From positions 1-8,744 of the forward strand of contig BNVV01000051.1 of assembly GCA_025998355.1 (NCBI GenBank): a DNA stretch of 8,744 nt, written 5' to 3'. The notes beneath the pieces were generated by a model, which was not told where the DNA came from, ran no database searches, and saw nothing but the letters and a program-made list of their open reading frames with translations. Position numbers and translations under genes: made by a program. Source of the DNA: Endomicrobiia bacterium (lineage in GTDB: Bacteria; Elusimicrobiota; Endomicrobiia; Endomicrobiales; Endomicrobiaceae). Positions 1 to 5,913 of this stretch are shown here, in pieces; the first letter of the stretch is position 1, and each line of letters begins with the position of its first letter.

Positions 1-197
1 GTTCCATTCGGTTTATCAGAATTACCAGCGACAAAAGGGAAAGCTCTCCGTCCATCACGAATAACAGGAGTAAGAGCAAAGTCAATCGTTATTGTATGCT
101 CTCCTAAACAAATGCTAGTGCAAGCAAACATTGCTATTATTGCCAATACATTCCTCGTTCTTTTTTCTGCCAGTCTACTTAAATTACTTTGTTCCTT
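1..197 (-). pseudogene. 5' part of a secreted-protein reading frame, start apparently lost
   Basis: Reading leftward there is an open frame from about 197 to the window edge. It encodes a basic stretch (AEKRTRN), then a hydrophobic run (VLAIIAMFACTSICLG), then polar sequence (EHTITIDFALTPVIRDGRR). That is the shape of a Sec signal peptide and the start of an exported protein. The best ribosome-binding site (GGAG) lies before an ATG at 203-205, but that ATG is in another frame and meets a stop after eight codons; a one-base shift would join MYERNKVI to the signal peptide frame. Other possible starts in frame are a TTG at 144-146, preceded by GAGG, and an ATG at 129-131, so the gene could still be intact with a shorter leader. 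I do not recognise the family, and the rest lies outside the window. Confidence 0.45.
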
Positions 198-278
198 TCA
201 TACATTTTTCTCCGTTTGATAAAAATAAGTATTTGTTTTGATTTTGGGAAAATTTCTAATAAATACCTCACTATCACC

Positions 279-297
279 CCTTTTTTTTGAAAAAAGG
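279..297. repeat. AT-rich inverted repeat between mlaD and the next gene
   Basis: Eight-base arms CCTTTTTT (279-286) and AAAAAAGG (290-297) around a TTG loop. It lies about 70 bases downstream of the mlaD stop, where a terminator would be expected, but only two pairs are G-C and no U run follows on the minus strand. Treat it as a weak hairpin, not a proven terminator. Confidence 0.3.
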
Positions 298-366
298 TGG
301 ATTGCTACAAAAGATCAATAAAGTTAGTTGACTATGAAAACAAGAAAGACTTCTATTATGAAAATC

Positions 367-1641
367 TTAAAATTTAAATTTGAAACTGAGATAAGGTGTA
401 AATGCAGTTTCGTAATTAAACCTAGTGATATCTTCGATAATAGTTCCAAGATAGAACCATTTTGCTAAATGAAATCTTATGTCTGCGTCAATTTTAGGCC
501 CATGGGTCTTTCTTGTGAAATCGTATGCATTTAAATTAATTTTCAACGTTTCGTCAGAAGCGTATATAGGTTGGAAGAAAGAATACCCACCCCCCACGCC
601 TAGTTTACCCCTGATTATTCCACCGTAAAGTTCAAATTTTTCAAATCTACCACCTAACAAAAATTCTGGTTTGATTTTGTTTTTATTGTTTTTTTCGTCA
701 CTATCATTTACAGAACCGCTTTCTGGAATATTTGAGCCGCCGAGATAAAGGAACTTATGTTCATCTTGCACGCTTCCACCAAAATCAAACTTGAGTTTTT
801 TATCTTTTATGTTATATCTTACAACAGGATCAAAACTTACTTTTAACTTGTCATATTTGTTAAGGGCTGCTTTTACAGACGCTACAGTTTCCTTTGCAGA
901 TGCTACAGCTTCCTTTAAATCTTCTTTAGGCTGTTTATCATTTATCAGATATGCAGCCACTCCGTTTCCATCGCATAATCGGGTAGCTAATGTATTGAGT
1001 TTAGATGCAGCATCTTTAATTGTCGATAATGTATTTTGTATGTCACCACCTAAGGACGAGCTTGCAAGGTCGTCGGAAAACTTGCTGAGGTTTTTCGCTA
1101 TTCTTGCCATATCACTTACCATGTCACTATTCTGAAATACAGGACTTTCCAAAAAACTTTTGAGAGAATGTAGGACATCATTAAAATCTCCCAATATATT
1201 ACTGTCTTTTCCACTATCGAGAGCTCTGCTAATTTTATTTGCAATATTTGCTAGGTCCGAAGTGTCTTCAAGAGCAGATATATAATCTCCATCCTTTAGT
1301 AAAGGACAACTTTGATCTCCCGGTAGAATTTTAATATGCTTAGTCCCGACAACACCCATGGTTACAATGCTGGCAGAAGCATTTTTGTACAATGGAACAT
1401 TGCTACCTATTGAAAGTTTTAACTTTGCCTTTGAACCTTCTAAAGAACGCTTTTTCAAAAAACCGACATCAACGCCAGCTATTTTAACGCTAGCCTTTTG
1501 GGGAAGACCTGAACTATCGTCAAATATTACATAAATATTATAAGTTTTTTCTAGGGAAAATGGTCCCACAGCAAAAATTGAAACAACTGTCGCAAAAAGT
1601 CCTATTGTTATGGAAATCCCTAATTTAAGTTTATTGTTCAC
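367..1641 (-). CDS. mlaD: MlaD-type MCE-domain lipid-binding protein with C-terminal beta-rich extension
   Basis: Substrate-binding component of an Mla-type phospholipid transport system, held in the inner membrane and facing the periplasm. The start is GTG, with AGGAAG a few bases upstream. The 424-residue product has one membrane segment (about 6-26), an MCE domain (about 34-108, with the SGLPQKASVKIAGVDVG signature), a long helical part (about 127-262) and a beta-rich end (about 266-424) closing on alternating aromatic residues and a terminal Phe (YLSFKFKF). E. coli MlaD is only about 180 residues. A similar tail (YGGIIRGKLGVGGGY, then LNAYDF) is, from memory, seen in longer MCE proteins of deltaproteobacteria, where it resembles outer-membrane strands. 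MCE proteins form hexamers that carry lipid; the helical part may reach across the periplasm. mlaF lies 70 bases upstream, while mlaE is absent. Residues 244-258 are encoded by an imperfect 21-base tandem repeat (872-913). Confidence 0.9.
   Translation of the reverse strand: MNNKLKLGISITIGLFATVVSIFAVGPFSLEKTYNIYVIFDDSSGLPQKASVKIAGVDVGFLKKRSLEGSKAKLKLSIGSNVPLYKNASASIVTMGVVGTKHIKILPGDQSCPLLKDGDYISALEDTSDLANIANKISRALDSGKDSNILGDFNDVLHSLKSFLESPVFQNSDMVSDMARIAKNLSKFSDDLASSSLGGDIQNTLSTIKDAASKLNTLATRLCDGNGVAAYLINDKQPKEDLKEAVASAKETVASVKAALNKYDKLKVSFDPVVRYNIKDKKLKFDFGGSVQDEHKFLYLGGSNIPESGSVNDSDEKNNKNKIKPEFLLGGRFEKFELYGGIIRGKLGVGGGYSFFQPIYASDETLKINLNAYDFTRKTHGPKIDADIRFHLAKWFYLGTIIEDITRFNYETAFTPYLSFKFKF
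872..913 (-). repeat. 21-base imperfect tandem repeat inside mlaD
   Basis: Two adjacent 21-base units (872-892 and 893-913) match at 18 of 21 positions. They encode the heptads KEAVASA and KETVASV in the helical part of MlaD. The repeat keeps the reading frame and a heptad period, so it changes helix length without breaking the protein. Confidence 0.6.
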
Positions 1642-1652
1642 ATATTCTTCCT

Positions 1653-1708
1653 ATTTTGAAAGTCTTGTCTGTAGGTATACCAAAACCTTTTACAAATTCG
1701 TAAACTTT
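1653..1708 (-). repeat. decayed second copy of the mlaF 3' end
   Basis: Just after the mlaF stop, the minus strand reads VYEFVKGFGIPTDKTFK. This parallels the last residues of MlaF itself (YVRQFVEG, eight residues, then DRTFK). The best block matches at 19 of 24 bases (ATACCTACAGAC... against ATACTTATAGAC...), with about three codons missing between the two conserved parts. It has no start codon and is not in frame with mlaD, so it is most likely a remnant of a partial duplication of the mlaF end. Confidence 0.5.
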
Positions 1709-1710
1709 AT

Positions 1711-1730
1711 TTTAAAAGTTTTTAAAAGTT
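1711..1730. repeat. 10-base tandem repeat across the mlaF stop
   Basis: TTTAAAAGTT occurs twice in a row. On the minus strand this supplies the last codons and the stop of mlaF (FKNF then TAA). Replication slippage here would move the stop codon. Confidence 0.6.
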
Positions 1731-2476
1731 CTGTCTATAAGTATCGGGCCGTGGCTTGAGCCTTCAACAAACTGTCTTACATATTCATTCTTACTATTTT
1801 GGGTTTCCTTAGGCGTACCACTAAAAATAATATTGCCTTCATGAAGCATTATTATTCTGTCAGCAATTTTACAAGCAGACTTCATGTCATGCGTTACAAC
1901 GATAGAAGTAATGTTCAGACGTTCTTTTAAATTTATTATCAAGTTACTTATAACATCTGACATTATGGGATCAAGCCCTGTAGTGGGCTCGTCATATAAA
2001 ATATATTTAGGCTGATATGCAATAGCTCTTGCCAAACCTACACGTTTCTTCATTCCACCCGAAAGTACCGATGGTTTTAAATGTTCAATATTTTCCAAGC
2101 CCACCATAGAAAGGCAATGAACAACTCTTTGTTTTATTTCTTCCTCATCAAGAGAGGTAAGCGTTTTTAAACCAAATGCAACATTGTCGAAAATATCCAG
2201 AGAATCAAAAAGGGCTGCCTCCTGAAATACATAACCTATCCTCTTTCGTGTCTCACGCAACTCTAAAGGAGAACATTTTACTATATCAACAGCATCTATT
2301 TTTACAGAACCCACATCAGGTTTTACAAGACCCACTATATTTTTTAAAAGAATACTCTTTCCACCCCCTGAAGATCCTATAATAACAATAGTCTCTCCGT
2401 CACAAACTTCAAAATCCACTCCACAAAGAACATCTTTAAAGCCAAATCGTTTACGAATATTCTCTACTTTTATCAT
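1712..2476 (-). CDS. mlaF: MlaF-type ABC transporter ATPase
   Basis: ATPase of an Mla-type phospholipid ABC transporter, on the cytoplasmic side of the inner membrane. The start chosen is the ATG at 2474-2476, with AAGAGG (2481-2486) as ribosome-binding site; an upstream in-frame TTG at 2503 lacks this. The product has 254 residues, normal for the family. Visible motifs: Walker A GSSGGGKS (34-41), Q-loop Gln85 (VFQEAALFDSL), signature LSGGMKKRVGLARA (138-151), Walker B YILYDEPTTGLDP (158-170, catalytic Glu163), H-loop His196. The ending VRQFVEG...HGPI follows the C-terminal pattern of MlaF rather than of a generic ABC ATPase. Its usual partner, the permease MlaE, normally lies directly upstream; here the 189 bases before it code for nothing recognisable. 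mlaD follows after 70 bases and is probably co-transcribed. Confidence 0.93.
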   Translation of the reverse strand: MIKVENIRKRFGFKDVLCGVDFEVCDGETIVIIGSSGGGKSILLKNIVGLVKPDVGSVKIDAVDIVKCSPLELRETRKRIGYVFQEAALFDSLDIFDNVAFGLKTLTSLDEEEIKQRVVHCLSMVGLENIEHLKPSVLSGGMKKRVGLARAIAYQPKYILYDEPTTGLDPIMSDVISNLIINLKERLNITSIVVTHDMKSACKIADRIIMLHEGNIIFSGTPKETQNSKNEYVRQFVEGSSHGPILIDRTFKNF

Positions 2477-2634
2477 TAGACCTCTTGGTAAACCTACGTA
2501 CAAATTTCATAAGGGGTGGGTATCACTACCTTGACTTGCCGCTAATGTTTATAAGAACACAGGGGCTTTAAATTTCATTTTCCCTAATCACTTAAAGGAA
2601 ACGCATAATTCTCGACAAGTCTTACACTGTATAT

Positions 2635-2642
2635 ACCTCCTA
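2635..2642 (-). promoter_or_regulatory. strong Shine-Dalgarno sequence without a gene
   Basis: The minus strand reads TAGGAGGT, followed eight bases later by GTG and then immediately by a TAA stop. A near-perfect ribosome-binding site with no open frame behind it, between the pilin and mlaF, may mark the start of a lost gene, or may be chance. Confidence 0.3.
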
Positions 2643-2665
2643 TTTACTGATTGCGTAACTTACAC

Positions 2666-2842
2666 TTAAGGTATTGTCTTAGGGATTTCTTTTTCTACAG
2701 ATTTTTCAATGCCAGCATTGTTTTGTGCAATTTTTGTTTTATTTATGTAACTTTTATATACAGGAATAGCTACAATACTTAGCACTCCTATTATTACGAT
2801 TACTATTATAAGTTCTACTAATGTAAACCCTTTTGACCCCAT
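2666..2842 (-). CDS. short type IV pilin-like (pseudopilin) protein, probably truncated
   Basis: The 58-residue product starts MGSKGFTLVELIIVIVIIGV. This is a classic prepilin: short basic leader, cleavage after Gly5 by prepilin peptidase, Glu at position 5 of the mature chain, then a hydrophobic helix that anchors and packs pilin subunits. AAGGAG lies 12 bases upstream of the ATG, rather far; a longer frame to 2929 would overlap aspartokinase and put residues before the leader. Pilins and pseudopilins usually have 110-160 residues with a globular C-terminal domain. Here the chain ends soon after the helix (IEKSVEKEIPKTIP), so it is a decayed gene or a reduced minor pilin. It starts 17 bases after the aspartokinase stop and could be read from the same transcript. 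No other pilus gene is in the window. Confidence 0.7.
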   Translation of the reverse strand: MGSKGFTLVELIIVIVIIGVLSIVAIPVYKSYINKTKIAQNNAGIEKSVEKEIPKTIP

Positions 2843-2858
2843 AATATAACAAATCTCC

Positions 2859-3344
2859 TTACTGGCGCTTCTTGGAAAGCCCAAAACCTTTATGCAACTC
2901 TTCCACGGCTCTTGGCATATCAAGCTCATCCACTATACATGATATTTTAATTTCGCTGGTGGAAATCATCTCAATGTTAATACCTTTTTTACAAAGAATA
3001 TCAAACATTTTTGCCGCTACACCCGAATGGCTTCTCATTCCTATTCCTATAACCGAAATTTTTGCAACATGTTCGTCGTATACAACCTGCGGAGACTTAA
3101 ATTCGCCGGCTATCTTATCAAGTTCTGCATGCGTCTTTTTCATTTCCTGCCTGCCTACCGTAAATGAAATGTCATTTTTTTTATCTACTGCAGCAGATTG
3201 AACAATCATATCTACGTTGACTCCGATTTTTGTAAGTCTGCAGAATATCTTTGACGCTACACCTGGAATATCCGGCAAATCTATTATTGTAAACTTTGCC
3301 TGATTTTTGTCAAAAGTTATCCCCGAAACAAGCAATGTTTCCAT
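2859..3344 (-). CDS. probable separate aspartokinase beta (ACT regulatory) subunit from an internal start
   Basis: The codons for Trp247-Arg-Gly-Lys250 of aspartokinase spell TGGAGGGGAAAG directly before the ATG of Met251, giving GGAGGGG at ideal spacing. Translation from here yields a 161-residue protein starting METLLVSGITFDKNQAKFTI, which is just the two ACT domains. In B. subtilis aspartokinase II and in C. glutamicum the same boundary carries an internal start, and the beta subunit forms an alpha2beta2 regulated enzyme. The site and its position are seen directly; that it is used here is inferred. Confidence 0.6.
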   Translation of the reverse strand: METLLVSGITFDKNQAKFTIIDLPDIPGVASKIFCRLTKIGVNVDMIVQSAAVDKKNDISFTVGRQEMKKTHAELDKIAGEFKSPQVVYDEHVAKISVIGIGMRSHSGVAAKMFDILCKKGINIEMISTSEIKISCIVDELDMPRAVEELHKGFGLSKKRQ

Positions 3345-4094
3345 CTTTCCCCTCCAGATTTTTTCTTCACTTGTTATTATAGTCCCTTGGTTTTGGCTGA
3401 AAGTGCTTCTCGCATGTATTTCAACACCAAATTTTTTTGCAACCTCTACGCTTCTTGACTGCAACACTTGAGCTCCTGAACCTGACATTTCAAGCATTTC
3501 ATCATAAGACAGATAATCGAGCTTGGTTGCATTTCTTACAACCCTGGGATCGGTTGTATACACGCCTTCTACATCGGAATATATTTCACAAGAATCGGCT
3601 TTTAATTCTGCCGCTAAAGCGACTGCTGTTAAATCTGATCCTCCTCTGCCTAATGTTGTTATATCGCCCTTATGATTTAAAGCCTGAAAGCCTGCAACTA
3701 TAACTATATTGTTTTTTGTAAGCTGAGTTCTAATTTTTTTAGGATTAACTTTCTTGATCTTTGCGTGAGTATAATTGGTATCTGCAAGGATTCCTGCTTG
3801 TGGTCCTGTCATAGAAATTGCTTTTTCACCAACAGCACTAAGCGCCATTGTAAGAAGTGAACTAGAAACCATTTCTCCAGTTGCAAGCAACACGTCCATT
3901 TCTCTGGCAGGAGGATTGGATGTAATTTCATTAGCCATTGCGAGCAAGTCGTCGGTTGTATCGCCGGGAGCCGAAACCACAACAACAACTTTATTGCCGG
4001 CACCTCTCTTTGCAACTATTTTTCCGGCAACATGTTTTATTTTATCAGCATCTGCTACAGAAGAACCGCCAAACTTCATGACCACAGTAGCCAT
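2859..4094 (-). CDS. lysC: aspartokinase (aspartate kinase), alpha/full-length form
   Basis: Phosphorylates aspartate with ATP, the first step towards lysine/diaminopimelate, threonine and methionine. The length of 411 residues is normal for a monofunctional enzyme. Visible: KFGGSS (7-12), ATGEMVSS (71-78), GRGGSDLTA (149-157) and the nucleotide-site stretch YSDVEGVYTTDPR (172-184) in the kinase domain; then two ACT domains (about 265-335 and 345-405), the second with ISTSEIKISC (377-386), which bind the feedback amino acid. This layout matches Bacillus and Corynebacterium enzymes, which lysine with or without threonine inhibits; which effector acts here cannot be read. A purine-rich AGGAAGGGGG precedes the ATG. 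The upstream gap of 240 bases may hold its promoter. The symbol lysC is by family; the ask name is also used. Confidence 0.95.
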   Translation of the reverse strand: MATVVMKFGGSSVADADKIKHVAGKIVAKRGAGNKVVVVVSAPGDTTDDLLAMANEITSNPPAREMDVLLATGEMVSSSLLTMALSAVGEKAISMTGPQAGILADTNYTHAKIKKVNPKKIRTQLTKNNIVIVAGFQALNHKGDITTLGRGGSDLTAVALAAELKADSCEIYSDVEGVYTTDPRVVRNATKLDYLSYDEMLEMSGSGAQVLQSRSVEVAKKFGVEIHARSTFSQNQGTIITSEEKIWRGKMETLLVSGITFDKNQAKFTIIDLPDIPGVASKIFCRLTKIGVNVDMIVQSAAVDKKNDISFTVGRQEMKKTHAELDKIAGEFKSPQVVYDEHVAKISVIGIGMRSHSGVAAKMFDILCKKGINIEMISTSEIKISCIVDELDMPRAVEELHKGFGLSKKRQ

Positions 4095-4133
4095 CTTGCC
4101 CCCTTCCTAAACATTACAGATGTATAAAACTCG

Positions 4134-4163
4134 TTTATATTTTTAAAACGCCTTTGGCATCAA
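4134..4163 (-). promoter_or_regulatory. possible sigma70-like promoter upstream of aspartokinase
   Basis: On the minus strand TTGATG (4158-4163) and TATAAA (4134-4139) stand 18 bases apart, about 40 bases upstream of the aspartokinase ATG. In AT-rich DNA such matches are common, so this is tentative. A leader with a 6-bp hairpin (TTACCA/TGGTAA, about 4227-4247) lies further upstream. Confidence 0.3.
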
Positions 4164-4324
4164 AACTCGATATGTACGATTTAATGGAAACTCCTTTTTT
4201 TATCTTTTATCATAGCTTAAATGTTTACCACATCTTTTTTGGTAACTATTTCAAAATATTGCCTCTCATAAAACAGCCAAAACTTTTTCTGAAATCTAAG
4301 TAGCACAAAGCTTACTAGTACAGA

Positions 4325-4336
4325 AGTCAATTGACT
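4325..4336. other. 12-base perfect palindrome at the nifU stop
   Basis: AGTCAATTGACT is a perfect 12-base palindrome that overlaps the stop codon of the nifU-like gene. It could be an operator-like dyad or chance; no U run follows, so it is not a typical terminator. Confidence 0.3.
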
Positions 4337-4565
4337 ATATAGATTGTTGAACTTCTTTTACTTCAGGAATGGCCTGCTTAATTGCATTTGTAACGCCGTA
4401 CTGTAAAGTCATAGCTGACATCGGGCACGATCCGCATGCGCCTGTAAGCTTTACCTTTACAATTCCATCTTCAGTAACATCTATTAATTCAACATTTCCG
4501 CCATCTGCTTGTAAATGTGGTCTTACGGATTCCAAAGTCTTTTCTACCTTCTCTTTCAAAGTCAT
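4335..4565 (-). CDS. NifU-like C-terminal domain protein (Fe-S cluster scaffold/carrier)
   Basis: The 76-residue product consists of a single NifU C-terminal domain. It carries the family pattern LQADGGNVEL (18-27) and the CGSCPMS motif with Cys44 and Cys47, whose thiols hold a bridging [4Fe-4S] cluster in a dimer. Such stand-alone proteins (Nfu type) collect and hand on Fe-S clusters in the cytoplasm. The ATG at 4563-4565 is chosen because AGGAG lies seven bases upstream and Met-Thr-Leu-Lys starts the conserved first helix; a longer frame to 4613 adds only hydrophobic filler read from the leader. No other Fe-S assembly gene (iscS, sufBCD, nifS) is near. It stands alone between two gaps, with its own likely promoter. 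Confidence 0.9.
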   Translation of the reverse strand: MTLKEKVEKTLESVRPHLQADGGNVELIDVTEDGIVKVKLTGACGSCPMSAMTLQYGVTNAIKQAIPEVKEVQQSI

Positions 4566-4640
4566 TTTTATCTCCTGTTCTAAGTCCAAAAAAATTAAAA
4601 ACAAAAAAAACACAAAAATAACACTTCTATGCTGCCAGGC

Positions 4641-4649
4641 ATTATAACA
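4641..4649 (-). promoter_or_regulatory. extended -10 promoter upstream of the nifU-like gene
   Basis: The minus strand reads TGTTATAAT, a full match to the extended -10 form TGnTATAAT, about 75 bases before the nifU ATG. A second TATAAT stands at 4652-4657. No good -35 box is seen, which extended -10 promoters tolerate. The leader downstream is T-rich. Confidence 0.5.
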
Positions 4650-4753
4650 AAATTATACAATATGTACATCCATGCATACTTTAATCCAAATTCAACATGT
4701 AGTTGCAAATCCTCATTGCAAGTATAGCGGAAACCGTAAAAGATTTCATGTAT

Positions 4754-4773
4754 TTGTAGTGATATCAATACAA
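4754..4773. other. imperfect 20-base palindrome after lptG
   Basis: TTGTAGTGATATCAATACAA is symmetric around GATATC, with one mismatched pair. It lies 18 bases beyond the lptG stop and about 100 bases upstream of the nifU -10 box. It has the form of a regulator-binding dyad, but there is no further support. Confidence 0.3.
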
Positions 4774-4791
4774 GGCTAGCTGACAGTACAA

Positions 4792-5913
4792 CTATTTTTT
4801 TACTTTTATAAGAAAATAAATCCCGATCGCTAAAAATATAATATTTGGAAGCCAAGCGGCAATAGGTGGAGACAGTATCAAGTTTTCACCCAGCGATCTT
4901 GCTATCGCCTGTACGCTCCAATAAGCAAATGCCGCGCACACCGCAAGGATAAAACTTACCATTTTATTTAATCTTTTCCCTATGCCCACTGCAAAAGGAA
5001 TAGCAATCATCATTACTACAACATGAGAGAACATCGATGCAAACCTCATATTTAAGATAATTTTTGCCTTAACTACATCTTGTCCAAAAGTTTTTAGTTG
5101 ATTTATATGTTTATTAAATTCACGAACACTCATAGCCTCAAGGCGGACGTTTCTTGTTTTTACTGTCAAATTTTTCGGTGTTATATGCACGTAGACATTA
5201 TAATCTTTAAAGTACATTTCATCCCAAGGTTTACTATCAAAATTTCTTATATCACTCAAAGGTTTAATATTAAAATTTCTTATGACACCGTTTTTAAAAA
5301 CCCAAGAATTGTTTTCCCACCTTGCTTCTTTGGCTAAAATAAGTTTTCCTATTACAAACGCATCATTGTATTTTTCCATTACAACATCTTTCATTATGCC
5401 AGCTTTCGTATCTAAATGCCCTATTGTTATTCTAGTATTATCAGGCAAAGCCACTATTTGGTTATAATAATCCGTTTGGATTATTATTTTTTCTTTTTCT
5501 ATTTTTTCTTTTTTTATTTTTTCGTTGTATAAACTTGTTTTTGGAACAATAGTTTCTCTAACGGCAAAATCGCCCATCCCTATAATAAAACCTGTTATAA
5601 GAAATATTGTTATAATTCGCCATATATTTATTCCGGCAGCTTTAATTACCGTTATTTCATTTTTTTGCGATAAATTGCTGAAAGAAAATAACACGGCTAA
5701 AAGCGTAGCTATAGGAAGCGCTTGCATAAGATTTTCAGGAATATTTGAAATCTGATGAAGTAATATAAGATTAAAAGGGGCTTTATGCTTCATATAAAGA
5801 TTTATTAGTTGCAATGATTCAGATATTACTGTTACAAGCGAAAGCGCTGCCACCATAAACATAAAAGTTTTTGCAAAATTTCTAATAATATACTTATCGA
5901 GGATTTTTATCAT
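4792..5913 (-). CDS. lptG: LptF/LptG-family LPS export permease (LptG position)
   Basis: Inner-membrane permease of the LptB2FG ABC transporter, which extracts lipopolysaccharide from the inner membrane and passes it to the periplasmic bridge (YjgP/YjgQ family). The 373 residues show the family plan: three N-terminal membrane segments (about 12-35, 58-80, 97-117), a periplasmic beta-jellyroll region (about 120-285) and three C-terminal segments (about 295-312, 318-338, 348-370). Typical sequences are MIKILDKYIIRNF at the start, NEITVIKAAGINIWRI (84-99) and RFASMFSHVVVMMIAIPFAVGIG. The ATG overlaps the stop of lptF as ATGA, so translation is probably coupled and the two proteins form the heterodimer. 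F and G are told apart mainly by gene order, so the names could be swapped. Residues about 130-146 (EKIKKEKIEKEKI) come from an A-rich 15-base repeat. Confidence 0.85.
   Translation of the reverse strand: MIKILDKYIIRNFAKTFMFMVAALSLVTVISESLQLINLYMKHKAPFNLILLHQISNIPENLMQALPIATLLAVLFSFSNLSQKNEITVIKAAGINIWRIITIFLITGFIIGMGDFAVRETIVPKTSLYNEKIKKEKIEKEKIIIQTDYYNQIVALPDNTRITIGHLDTKAGIMKDVVMEKYNDAFVIGKLILAKEARWENNSWVFKNGVIRNFNIKPLSDIRNFDSKPWDEMYFKDYNVYVHITPKNLTVKTRNVRLEAMSVREFNKHINQLKTFGQDVVKAKIILNMRFASMFSHVVVMMIAIPFAVGIGKRLNKMVSFILAVCAAFAYWSVQAIARSLGENLILSPPIAAWLPNIIFLAIGIYFLIKVKK
5486..5523 (-). repeat. 15-base-period poly-A/G repeat inside lptG
   Basis: On the plus strand ATTTTTTC recurs at 5486, 5501 and 5516, a period of 15 bases, with T runs of five to seven. 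It encodes a repeated KI(K/E)KE pentapeptide. Loss or gain of a whole unit keeps the frame, but slippage within the runs would break lptG. Confidence 0.55.

Noticed and set aside
2504..2665. Possible remnant of mlaE
   Set aside because: None of the frames shows hydrophobic segments or MlaE-like motifs; only a lone ribosome-binding site is seen.
2872..4110. Open plus-strand frames opposite aspartokinase
   Set aside because: They lie antisense to a gene with all family motifs, have no ribosome-binding sites and no recognisable product.
4595..4855. 86-codon minus-strand frame between lptG and the nifU-like gene
   Set aside because: It starts inside lptG, has no ribosome-binding site, contains the promoter region and ends in low-complexity Phe/Leu codons.
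5481..5523. T-rich run as a terminator
   Set aside because: It lies inside lptG, has no stem before it, and codes for the KI(K/E)KE stretch.
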